Shown here: positions 34,864 to 42,472 of the stretch, piece by piece
Numbering within the stretch: the stretch's first letter is position 1
Layout: each line of letters starts with the position of its first letter
From: Rhodoblastus sp963703385
GTDB taxonomy: Bacteria; Pseudomonadota; Alphaproteobacteria; Rhizobiales; Beijerinckiaceae
DNA length: 64,000 bases
Direction of reading: 5' to 3'
Assembly (NCBI GenBank): GCA_963703385.1
Contig: OY969816.1
Coordinates: 2,108,001 to 2,172,000 of the forward strand
The notes under the pieces: model-generated
What the model saw: only the letters and a program-made list of their open reading frames with translations
Database searches by the model: none
Told to the model about the DNA's origin: nothing
Made by a program: the position numbers and the translations under genes

Positions 34864-36747
34864 TCAAATCTCGATCTGGCTTCCCAGCTCCACCACCCGT
34901 CCTGGTGGAATGCGAAAGAATTCCGTCGCCGGAAAAGCGTTGCGGTGCATGACCTTGAACACCTGGATCTTGAACCTGTGCCAGCGCGATTTTCCGGCAG
35001 GGGCGACATTGGTCCGGCCGACGAAAAACGACGTGTGCATCATGTCGAATTTCAACGCGCCGTCGCCCTTTTCCTCGGTGAGGACATGGGGGATGTTCGG
35101 CTGCTCCATAAAACCGTAATGCGCGCTCATGGCGTGGAAATCGTCCGCCAGATCGACGTCCTGCAGGCGATTTTTCGGGTTTACGCGCGGAATGTTTTCG
35201 GTGGTCACATTGAGCAGGACGACCCGCTTATGAATCACCTTGTTATGCTTCAGGTTTTGGAGCAGAGCCACGGGGACGAGGTCGGTGCGGCCGACCAGAT
35301 AGACCGCCGTGCCCGCCACGCGTTCCTTGCCGCGAAATTTCTCCATGAATTCCGCGAGCGGGAAGGTGGAGCGCTCCAGCGCGTCACGCATGGCCGCAAG
35401 GCCCTGGCTCCAGCACGTCATCAGGAAATAGAGGATGCCGGCGACGAGGATCGGGATCCAGCCGCCATCAAAGAACTTGACGAAATTGGCGGCGACGAAA
35501 GAGCCGTCCACGCAAATGAACAGACCGGCGACAAGCAGGCTCAAGGCCAGGCCCCAGCGCCAGACCTCGCGCATGGCGACAAACATCAGCAGGCTGGTCA
35601 GCAGCATGGTCAGCGAGACTGCGACGCCGAAAGCGGCGGCGAGCCTGTCGGAAGAGCGGAAGGTCGCCGTCAGGACCAGAGTGAGGGCCATCAAGGACCA
35701 GTTGACCAGGCCGACGTAGATCTGGCCATAGCTCTGGGCGGAGGTCTGCGAGATGTGAATGCGCGGCAGCAAGCCGAGCTGGATGGCCTGGCGGGTCATC
35801 GAATAAGCGCCAGTGATGATGGACTGGCTGGCGATGACCGTCGCCGCGGTCGCCAGACCGACGAGCGCAAGTTGCAGCGTGGGTGGGCACAGATCGTAGA
35901 AGGGATTGGCCACTTTGCCCGCCGGAGAATCGATCAGGAGCGCCGTCTGGCCGGCGTAACTGAGGACGAGGGTCGGAAAGACCAAGCCGTACCAGGCGAG
36001 CCGGATTGGTTTGGCGCCGAAATGCCCCATGTCGGCGTAAAGCGCCTCGGCGCCGGTGGCGCACAGGAAAACCGCGCCCAGCACCAGAAATCCGGTCAGG
36101 CCGTGGCTGAAGAGAAAGTTCAACCCCACCAGCGGATCGAGCGCCCAAAGCACTTTTGGGTGGCGGAAGACCGCGGCGAGTCCCATGAGGCCGATGGCGA
36201 CGAACCACAGGGTCATGACGGGGCCAAACAGTTTGGAAATACGCCCCGTCCCCTGCGGCTGCAGGCTGAATAGAGCGATCAGAACGAGGATCGACAAAGG
36301 CGCGACATAGGGCGTAATCGCCGGCGCCGGCCCTTCGAGGCCTTCGAGGGCGCTGAGCACGGATATCGCGGGGGTGATGGCCCCGTCGCCGAATAGAAGA
36401 GCCGCGCCGAGCATGCCCATGGCGATGATCGCCGGACGACGCCCATGTCTGACCCCGAGCAGCGACATCAGCGCGAGAATTCCGCCCTCTCCGTCATTGT
36501 CGGCGCGCATGATCACGCCGACATATTTGATCGAGGTGATGATGGTCAGCGTCCAGACGATCAGCGACAGCATGCCGAGCGCCGCCTGCGGCGCCAGCGC
36601 GCCTCCGGACCAGTCGATGGCCGTCTTGATCGTATACAGCGGGCTCGTGCCGATATCGCCGTAGACGACGCCGAGCGCGCCCAGCGCCAGCGTGGCGGCG
36701 CCGTCCTTGAAATGAGTCTCGGATGGCGTGACGGCGTCAGAGGTCAT
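34864..36747 (-). CDS. kup: Low-affinity potassium transporter Kup
   Basis: The 627-residue protein has the KUP/HAK/KT family motifs: GALGVVYGDIGTSPLYTIK near the N-terminus, NDGEGGILALMSL, GDGAITPAISVLSALEG and FVMTR-like IPHVLTEEKGD in the cytoplasmic tail. Twelve hydrophobic segments are visible. It imports K+ with protons and works at low pH. GGAGG lies upstream of the ATG. It is monocistronic. Its neighbour downstream, the DUF2254 stump, is unrelated. Confidence 0.94.
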   Translation of the reverse strand: MTSDAVTPSETHFKDGAATLALGALGVVYGDIGTSPLYTIKTAIDWSGGALAPQAALGMLSLIVWTLTIITSIKYVGVIMRADNDGEGGILALMSLLGVRHGRRPAIIAMGMLGAALLFGDGAITPAISVLSALEGLEGPAPAITPYVAPLSILVLIALFSLQPQGTGRISKLFGPVMTLWFVAIGLMGLAAVFRHPKVLWALDPLVGLNFLFSHGLTGFLVLGAVFLCATGAEALYADMGHFGAKPIRLAWYGLVFPTLVLSYAGQTALLIDSPAGKVANPFYDLCPPTLQLALVGLATAATVIASQSIITGAYSMTRQAIQLGLLPRIHISQTSAQSYGQIYVGLVNWSLMALTLVLTATFRSSDRLAAAFGVAVSLTMLLTSLLMFVAMREVWRWGLALSLLVAGLFICVDGSFVAANFVKFFDGGWIPILVAGILYFLMTCWSQGLAAMRDALERSTFPLAEFMEKFRGKERVAGTAVYLVGRTDLVPVALLQNLKHNKVIHKRVVLLNVTTENIPRVNPKNRLQDVDLADDFHAMSAHYGFMEQPNIPHVLTEEKGDGALKFDMMHTSFFVGRTNVAPAGKSRWHRFKIQVFKVMHRNAFPATEFFRIPPGRVVELGSQIEI

Positions 36748-36995
36748 GCAAGCCTCCGCGGGATAAGAGGTCCCATGTTGGCGCCAATTTTGCGGGGAGG
36801 CGAGACCGTTTATTGTTAGCGTTACGCTTGTTGTGAGCGGGACGGAGGCGAGCTCAAAATCTCCCCGACTCGCCCCTGACTGCTGTTTTTTTTATGAATC
36901 CCTGACGTCGTTGCTTCCGTTCAGCATCGAGATTTTACGGCTCTCGGCATTATCCGAACCGGATGCGTTTCCTTCACTCGGACAGGAAGACCGCG

Positions 36996-37301
36996 ATGAA
37001 ACGCCACGTCATCGCAATGGGCCCCGGCGGCCGCCATTTTTCGCGTCGCAAGGCGCTGCTTTTGGCTGCGGACATTTCAATTGCAGTGGCTGCGCTCATC
37101 CTTTGGGCGCTGCTTTCGCATGTGAACGTGTCTCGGTTCTTGCGGCCGGAAACCGCCAGGGATTGCGTCTATCTCGGCCGCGCCGGCTCCCATTGCGTCA
37201 AACGCGCGAACAGCGAAAGCAATCGCGCGCCACCGAAACGAGACTGCGAATTCCTGGGGCGGGCGGGGGAGTATTGCGCGCCCGAGGTAACGTCGCCCTG
37301 A
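36996..37301 (+). CDS. Small membrane protein with two Cx9C repeats
   Basis: The 101-residue protein has a basic N-terminus, one membrane helix (LLLAADISIAVAALILWALL) and a C-terminal part. That part contains the repeated motif DC[VE][YF]LGRAG[SE][HY]C twice (DCVYLGRAGSHC and DCEFLGRAGEYC). Each repeat has two cysteines nine residues apart and would lie in the periplasm if the N-terminus is inside. AGGA lies before the ATG at 36996; an in-frame ATG at 36963 is less likely. I do not know the family. Confidence 0.6.
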   Translation: MKRHVIAMGPGGRHFSRRKALLLAADISIAVAALILWALLSHVNVSRFLRPETARDCVYLGRAGSHCVKRANSESNRAPPKRDCEFLGRAGEYCAPEVTSP

Positions 37302-37385
37302 CAACGGAGTTTGCTGGCGCGAGGTCGCTTCAGCTCTGAGAAGACTATGACGATCTTGACAGGCGGGCGACTCAGCAACGCGGCG

Positions 37386-37643
37386 TTAGTGTGGACGCTG
37401 CGGCGCAAGTCCAGCGCAATGTTCGGCACTGCCGTGGCTTTCGGCACAATTTTCCGAATGCTCAGTATAGGAAAACGAAGGACGGCTGACGTAAAACAAA
37501 GTGGCCAAAAGGAGGAGTGCGGCGACGAAGGCGCCCGCGTCATGCGCATGGGAAAGCGTTCGGCGTCGGGCAGAGAGACACGCGGCCCTTTTTACGACGA
37601 GCGCGTTGGGCGGAAACCTTCGATTGGGACGAGATAGGAACAT
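37386..37643 (-). CDS. Small hypothetical membrane protein
   Basis: The frame from the ATG at 37643 encodes 85 residues. It is supported by a strong ribosome binding site (GAGGAGG five bases upstream). It has a basic N-terminal third, one membrane helix (AGAFVAALLLLATLFYV) and a C-terminal tail with NCAESHGSAEHC, again two cysteines nine residues apart, as in the convergent neighbour. No known domain is apparent. Confidence 0.5.
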   Translation of the reverse strand: MFLSRPNRRFPPNALVVKRAACLSARRRTLSHAHDAGAFVAALLLLATLFYVSRPSFSYTEHSENCAESHGSAEHCAGLAPQRPH

Positions 37644-38160
37644 AACGGCCTCCTCGAATACAAAGAACGTCGAGAGGCCAGATAATGTGGTTTGCCACAA
37701 AGATTCCATTGCGGACCGGGGAGCGTCGTATAATGCCCGCATAAAGAAAAGACCGGCGGACGATGACGCGAAATGACAAGTTCATGGTGTCGCCGGGCTG
37801 TTCGGCGGGCCAATTGGGCCAGGAATGGGATTGCCGATAACAGCGCACGGCCTCTCAATTACGGGCGCTTCAATAGGAGAAACGGACGTCGTAAAACGGC
37901 CGGCGCGACCACCGCTCAGTTTTTTGCTGCTCGGTGACCCAATAGGTCCTTGAATAGGCCGATGATCTTGTCGAGGGGCGGCCGAGCGAAAGCTCGACCG
38001 CAAAAAGAGCAGCGCAGTCACCGTCTTGGCGGAGCAGGCTCTGCCTGCGACGTGCGGAAAAAGGTGATCGCGACGCCAAGAGTCGTTGCCTTAAGACCGA
38101 ATGCGCCGCCGGGCCCGCGTTGGTCATTAATCTGAGCCATTGGCGTTAGTTTGGAGCCCG
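37644..38160. other. Gene-poor stretch
   Basis: Several short frames overlap here but none has a good start, plausible composition or a recognisable motif. The segment 37715-37740 contains TATAATGCCC, a good -10-like sequence on the plus strand, with no gene behind it that I can support. Confidence 0.35.
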
Positions 38161-38385
38161 TCACACCGTAAGCCGCGCCAGGAGTGCGTCATTTTCGTCC
38201 TTGAACCAGAACTCCGCCGTTGTCACGACCGTTTGGTTCGTCATGTCGAAGTCCTCGGAGATCGCCGCGAGCCAGCGACCTTCATGCCCCGGTGGTCCGA
38301 ATTTTCCGTTCAGGGCCTGTCCGATCTTGGTCGAACAAGGCCAGAGCCTTTCGACGGTGAAATGATAGGGGAAGGCCTGTTTCAT
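38161..38385 (-). CDS. Hypothetical protein (74 residues)
   Basis: The protein starts MKQAFPYHFTVERLWPCSTK and ends FKDENDALLARLTV. It is a soluble small protein with normal amino acid composition, and AGGGAG lies before the ATG. I do not recognise the family and no neighbour suggests a role. Confidence 0.5.
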   Translation of the reverse strand: MKQAFPYHFTVERLWPCSTKIGQALNGKFGPPGHEGRWLAAISEDFDMTNQTVVTTAEFWFKDENDALLARLTV

Positions 38386-38500
38386 CGCGGTCTCCCTGGT
38401 TCAGTCCCGGTCAGCGCCGAATCCGCCTCGGACTTGCCAGATGCTATTGGATCGCCACCAAATTCGGCGGGGGCCGAATCCAAGTGAAACCGGACCCGGC

Positions 38501-38596
38501 ATCGTTGCGAGCAGAGCGAAACCGTCCACTTCTCAACCTGTTGAAGGATCGCTTGGATCGCTTGGATTGCTTCGTCGCTTCGCTTCTCGCAATGAC
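38501..38596. repeat. REP-like palindromic element
   Basis: The left arm (TCGTTGCGAGCAGAGCGAAA) and the right arm (GCTTCGCTTCTCGCAATGAC) are imperfect inverted copies of the GTCATTGCGAGCGAAGCGAA-type palindrome that is dispersed in many Hyphomicrobiales genomes. Between them lies a short direct repetition of GGATCGCTT/GGATTGCTT. It lies in the gap before the Fis-type gene. Confidence 0.6.
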
Positions 38597-38619
38597 CCGA
38601 TTCAGATCAGCCCCGAAAT

Positions 38620-38907
38620 TCACCGCCACGAGCGCAACAGCCTCACGTCGAGGTCTCGGATCTTTTTGCGCAAGGTGTTGCGGTTGAGGCCCAAGATTTC
38701 CGCCGCCTTGGTCTGGTTGCCGCGCGTGGCGGCGAGCGCGATCGAGATCAGGGGATATTCGATCTCGCGCAGGACGCGGTGATAGAGGCCGGGCGGCGGC
38801 AGTTTGTCGCCATGGCCCCTGAACAATTCGATCAGATGGCGCTTGACGGACATGGCCAACGCTTCGTCGGAGCCGAGCGGGTCCAAAGCGGGTAAGGCGA
38901 CAGTCAT
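38620..38907 (-). CDS. Stand-alone Fis-type DNA-binding protein (NtrC C-terminus-like)
   Basis: The 95-residue protein corresponds to the C-terminal DNA-binding domain of NtrC-like regulators: LYHRVLREIEYPLISIALAA, then TRGNQTKAAEILGLNRNTLR and KKIRDLDV, a Fis-type helix-turn-helix. It has no receiver or AAA+ domain upstream, and its own N-terminus (MTVALPALDPLGSDEALAM) is followed directly by the linker helix. It is either a genuine small regulator or a fragment of a former ntrC paralogue. A Zur-like palindrome lies 200 bases upstream. Confidence 0.7.
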   Translation of the reverse strand: MTVALPALDPLGSDEALAMSVKRHLIELFRGHGDKLPPPGLYHRVLREIEYPLISIALAATRGNQTKAAEILGLNRNTLRKKIRDLDVRLLRSWR

Positions 38908-39106
38908 TCTAGCACTTGGCGTTGGACGGTCCTTTGGCGACCGCGGCCGTGCTTTTGCTCCTTTTTCGGGTAAAGGATCGATACGGAAGCTGCGCCCTCG
39001 CCATAAGCAATCCGCATCGACGATCGTCGGGGATCGTGTTGAGTTCCCAATCGACGAGCACCTTTTGCTCCCATTGACTGGAATGCATTTCCATGGGTTG
39101 AGAACG

Positions 39107-39124
39107 TTATGTTATATCATATCG
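39107..39124 (-). promoter_or_regulatory. Zur-like palindrome downstream of znuB
   Basis: GTTATGTTATATCATATC is close to a perfect GTTATGTTATAACATAAC palindrome (two mismatches). It shares the TATAACAT core (complement strand) with the candidates upstream of znuA and of the receptor gene. It lies in the gap between znuB and the Fis-type gene, so it might control the latter or a small unannotated transcript. Confidence 0.4.
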
Positions 39125-39132
39125 CTCAATTT

Positions 39133-39960
39133 TCAAGCTTGCTTCGCTGCGGCTCTTTGCGGGGCCATCATGTGCGACATCGGCTCTATGGCGAGGCTGG
39201 CGAAAAAGACCGCCGCAGATAGCGCGGTGATCCAGAAACTGGTCGGCCAGTCGGTCAGGTAAGCCAAAGCAAGTCCTCCCCACGCCTCGGCCAGCGCGAA
39301 GGCCACAGCGAGCGCGACGCCGTTGCCGACATGCGTCGTCAGCCTTTGCGCAGCGGCGGCCGGCCCGACCATCAGCGTGAAGACGAGCAGAACGCCGACA
39401 ATTTGCGCGCATTCGGCGACGGCGATCGCCACGATGACCAGGAAGGCGGTCGAGATGAAGCGCGTCGGAACGCCTTTGGCCTCGGCCAATTCGGGTTGCA
39501 GACTCAGGAACAGCAGCGGCCTCGAAATGATGGCAAGCGCGCCGAGGCTGACCACCGCGAGGCCCGCGAGCGTCCAAAGCGCGGCGGTGTCGACGCCGAG
39601 GACATTGCCGAACAAGAGCGCCGCCGCCTGGCTGGCGTAGGCGGTATAGAAATGCAGGAATAATAGGCCGAGGCCGAGCGCGAGGGACAGCATCATGCCG
39701 ATCGCCACGTCGCGTCCGCTCAATTTCTCGCCGAGCACGCCCATGGCAAATCCCGCCAGCATGGTGAAGCCGACCAGGCCCCACAATGGCGGTAAGCCGA
39801 ACAGAACGGCGCCAGTCGCGCCGGTGAAGCCGACATGGGAAAGCGCGTGGCCGGCGAAGGTCTGACCGCGCAGGACCAGGAAGAACCCCACGATTCCCGA
39901 AAGCAACGCGACTACGCCCGCCGCCGCGAAAGCCGTGCGCATGAAATCATAGGCGAACAT
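39133..39960 (-). CDS. znuB: Zinc ABC transporter permease ZnuB
   Basis: The 275-residue protein from the ATG at 39960 (MFAYDFMRTAFAAAG) is a multi-spanning permease of the metal ABC-3 family, with GQTFAGHALSHVGFTGATGA, GREVAIGM-like GRDVAIGMMLSLALG and the VGVLLVFTLMVGPAAAA helix. GGGCGGGA lies upstream of this ATG. The longer frame would add a Thr-rich tail that is antisense of the His-rich end of znuC. It overlaps znuC by 14 bases and moves Zn2+ across the inner membrane. Confidence 0.92.
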   Translation of the reverse strand: MFAYDFMRTAFAAAGVVALLSGIVGFFLVLRGQTFAGHALSHVGFTGATGAVLFGLPPLWGLVGFTMLAGFAMGVLGEKLSGRDVAIGMMLSLALGLGLLFLHFYTAYASQAAALLFGNVLGVDTAALWTLAGLAVVSLGALAIISRPLLFLSLQPELAEAKGVPTRFISTAFLVIVAIAVAECAQIVGVLLVFTLMVGPAAAAQRLTTHVGNGVALAVAFALAEAWGGLALAYLTDWPTSFWITALSAAVFFASLAIEPMSHMMAPQRAAAKQA

Positions 39961-40813
39961 CGATTTTCCCGCCCTTCTGGTGGTCGTGGTCGTGATTGCC
40001 GTGATGTGCGTGGTTGTCGCCGTGTTCATGGCGATGGGCGTCGTGTTCGACATCGACGGCGCCGGACATGACGAAAATGCGCCCCTTCAGCCGCACCACT
40101 TCGATCTCCGAGCCATATAGCCGTGAAAGAACCGGGCCGGTTATGACCTCATCGACCGCGCCGAGGACCGCCTTGCCGCCGCCGAGATAGAGCACGCGGT
40201 CGATCGAATTGAGCAGAGGATTGAGTTCGTGGGCGGCGAAAATGACTGCGAACCCGAGTTCCTTTTGCAGCCGGCGGACGATTTCGACGACCCCGCTTTG
40301 ACGCGTCGGATCGAGATTGATCAGAGGCTCGTCGAGCAGCAGCAGTTTCGGGCGACCAAGCAGCGCCTGCGACAGGAGCAGGCGTTGGCGCTCGCCGCCG
40401 GACAGTTCGGCGAGAGGCCGTCGCGCTAGATCGCGCGCGCCAACCATGTCGAGCGCCCAGTCGACGTCGCGGCGTTGGGCAGCACCGAGGCGTGGCAGGC
40501 CCCAGCCCTTGCCGCCGGCGGCGCTGGCGACGCAGTCCCAGCCGGTGAAGCGGAGATTAGCGAAGTTTCCGCGCGTCTGCGGCATGTAGCCGATCGCCGG
40601 GTTGCCGCGCGTCGCGGGCTGGCCGAGGACGCGGATGACGCCAGATTGCAACGGGATCAATCCGAGAATGGCGCGCATCAGCGTCGTCTTGCCCGATCCG
40701 TTCGATCCGAGCATGCCGATAAACTCGCCTTCCTGGATCGCAAAGCCCACGCCCGAAAGGATTGTTCGGCCGCCGAGCGTCACGCTGACATTTTCGCATG
40801 AAACAGCCTTCAC
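39947..40813 (-). CDS. znuC: Zinc ABC transporter ATP-binding protein ZnuC
   Basis: The 288-residue ATPase has Walker A (GSNGSGKTTLM), the signature LSGGERQRLLLSQAL and Walker B (LLLLDEPLINLD). Its C-terminal tail is very rich in His and Asp (HDAHRHEHGDNHAHHGNHDH), which suggests metal binding or sensing and is common in zinc-specific ZnuC proteins. Its start codon overlaps the znuA stop codon (ATGA), so the order in the operon is znuA-znuC-znuB. Confidence 0.94.
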   Translation of the reverse strand: MKAVSCENVSVTLGGRTILSGVGFAIQEGEFIGMLGSNGSGKTTLMRAILGLIPLQSGVIRVLGQPATRGNPAIGYMPQTRGNFANLRFTGWDCVASAAGGKGWGLPRLGAAQRRDVDWALDMVGARDLARRPLAELSGGERQRLLLSQALLGRPKLLLLDEPLINLDPTRQSGVVEIVRRLQKELGFAVIFAAHELNPLLNSIDRVLYLGGGKAVLGAVDEVITGPVLSRLYGSEIEVVRLKGRIFVMSGAVDVEHDAHRHEHGDNHAHHGNHDHDHQKGGKIDVRL

Positions 40814-41685
40814 TGGCTCGGCCCTGCCAAAGCTTTGTCCACGGCGTCGAGTTGGGAGAGCATCCAGTCCTGATAGGTCTTGCCCGCTGGCTCCGTTTCG
40901 GTGACGCCGACCACCGGAATTTTTTCCTCCCTGGCGAGTTTCACCAGCCGTTGCACCGCCGGCTCGCTCGCCTGGGCGTTGAAGAGCATGACTTTCACCT
41001 TATGCTGCTTCAAGTCGTTCTCGAACGCCGCAACGTCGGAGACGCTCGGCTCGGTATTGTTCATCACTGCGAGCTGGAATTTTTCATTCCGCATGGTCAG
41101 GCCCAGGGCCTGCGCCATATAGCCAAAGACCGGCTCTGAGGCGGTCACCGCCGCGCCGGAGTATTTTTTTCTCATCGCGGCGATTTTGGCGCCAAGCGAC
41201 TTGAGCGACGCCAGGAAGGCGGACTCCCTTTTTTCGTAATCCGCCTTGTGGGCTGGGTCGATGGCGGAGAGATCGGCGGCGAGGCGCCCGGCCAAAGCCT
41301 GCATGGTCGCCGGGTCATACCAAATATGCGGATTATCTCCAGATTTTTTGTGAGCCAGATCTGCGACAACGATCTCGATGCGCCCCGGCGCCTTCGCGGC
41401 GGCGAGCAGCTTTTCCATCCACGGATCGTAGTCAGCGCCGCTGCTGATGACGATCTTTGCGCCCGCCAGATCTCGGGCGGTTGAGGGGCTCGCCTCAAAC
41501 AGATGCGGATCCTGGTCGGGATTGGACAGGATGCTGGTCACGGCCACCTCGTCGCCGCCGATCTGGCGGGCGACGTCGCCATAGAAATTTTCCGCCGCGA
41601 CTACGGCAACGGGATCCGCGGCGGCTTGAAGAGCTGTTGAACCGCCAAGGAGCAACACAATCGCGAGAAGCTTGATCCGTTTCAT
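40810..41685 (-). CDS. znuA: Zinc ABC transporter substrate-binding protein ZnuA
   Basis: The 291-residue protein from the ATG at 41685 has a signal peptide (MKRIKLLAIVLLLGGSTALQ). It is a cluster A-I metal-binding protein: DPHLFEASPST and DNPHIWYDPATM carry the metal-binding histidines, and VGVTETEPAGKTY is near the C-terminus. The His-rich loop typical of ZnuA is very short here. It collects Zn2+ in the periplasm for ZnuBC. It is transcribed divergently from zur, with a candidate Zur box in between. Confidence 0.92.
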   Translation of the reverse strand: MKRIKLLAIVLLLGGSTALQAAADPVAVVAAENFYGDVARQIGGDEVAVTSILSNPDQDPHLFEASPSTARDLAGAKIVISSGADYDPWMEKLLAAAKAPGRIEIVVADLAHKKSGDNPHIWYDPATMQALAGRLAADLSAIDPAHKADYEKRESAFLASLKSLGAKIAAMRKKYSGAAVTASEPVFGYMAQALGLTMRNEKFQLAVMNNTEPSVSDVAAFENDLKQHKVKVMLFNAQASEPAVQRLVKLAREEKIPVVGVTETEPAGKTYQDWMLSQLDAVDKALAGPSQ

Positions 41686-41757
41686 GGATGTCCGGCTCTG
41701 GAATCGAGGATGGACTGGGCGCCAACGCGCCGCACAGGCTAGCGCATCGTCTTTTGC

Positions 41758-41775
41758 GCTACAATATAACATTTC
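41758..41775 (-). promoter_or_regulatory. Candidate Zur operator in the znuA-zur gap
   Basis: The complement strand reads GAAATGTTATATTGTAGC, half of which fits the ATGTTATA arm of the alphaproteobacterial Zur palindrome well, while the other arm is degenerate. Its position in the 133-base gap between the divergent znuA and zur genes fits joint autoregulation by zinc. Confidence 0.5.
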
Positions 41776-41818
41776 AAAACTGGCTGGTTCGTGACGGCGC
41801 GCTAAGGACAGGTGTAGG

Positions 41819-42352
41819 ATGCGTCGGAAGACGCGGGCTATGGGGGGATTCGTGGCTAGGACGGAAAAGGCGATGGGCGGTCGCCGGGACTGGGTCAAGC
41901 AGGTTGAAGAAATCTGCGAGCAGCGCGGACTTCAACTCACGCCCATTCGACGGCGGGTGCTGGAGCTGCTCGCGCGAGCGAAAGCGCCGCTCGGCGCCTA
42001 TGCGGTAATCGACCAGTTGTCGCGGACGCAAGCGAAAACCGTGGCGCCGCCTACGGCTTACCGCGCCCTGGAATTCCTGGTCGAGAACGGCTTCGTCTTC
42101 AAGATCGCCAGCACCAACGCTTATGCCCCTTGCGATCACCTTGGCCATGACCATCATGGGCTGCTGCTCATTTGCAGCCGCTGCGGCCGCGCCGACGAGA
42201 TCGAGAGCCCGAAGGTCGACGCGCTGCTAGCGGAAACAGCGGCCCGGGTCGGGTTCCGGCCGCAACGGCAGGTGATTGAGATCGAGGGCCTGTGCGGCCC
42301 TTGCGGCGAAGCCGTTGGCGCCATGCCCACACCGCCTCACGTTCATAACTGA
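41819..42352 (+). CDS. zur: Zinc uptake regulator Zur (Fur family)
   Basis: This Fur-family repressor has a winged-helix domain (LTPIRRRVLELLARAKAPLGAY, in part) and a C-terminal dimer domain. The structural zinc site is CSRCGRADEIE with CGPCGE, and sensory ligands lie in CDHLGHDHHG. The sequence fits Zur better than Fur because of the context: it is divergent from znuACB and upstream of a TonB receptor. The start is uncertain; ATG codons at 41819, 41840 and 41873 are in frame, and the helix-turn-helix starts after the last one. Confidence 0.9.
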   Translation: MRRKTRAMGGFVARTEKAMGGRRDWVKQVEEICEQRGLQLTPIRRRVLELLARAKAPLGAYAVIDQLSRTQAKTVAPPTAYRALEFLVENGFVFKIASTNAYAPCDHLGHDHHGLLLICSRCGRADEIESPKVDALLAETAARVGFRPQRQVIEIEGLCGPCGEAVGAMPTPPHVHN

Positions 42353-42390
42353 TCCGTGCCCGCGCCCGGAACCGAGCGCTGTTGACATTC

Positions 42391-42408
42391 CGTATATTAT
42401 AACATTAC
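42391..42408 (+). promoter_or_regulatory. Candidate Zur operator before the zinc-module receptor
   Basis: CGTATATTATAACATTAC reads on the complement as GTAATGTTATAATATACG, with a perfect GTAATGTTATA half-site. It lies 65 bases before the start of the TonB-dependent receptor and shares the TATAACAT core with the two other candidates. The TTGACA at 42382 just upstream could be its -35 element. Confidence 0.55.
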
Positions 42409-42472
42409 CATGCTATGGCGCGGGCTGCGAGCGGAAGCCGGCGGCATGAAATTTTAGGCGCCCGGGGCGGCG

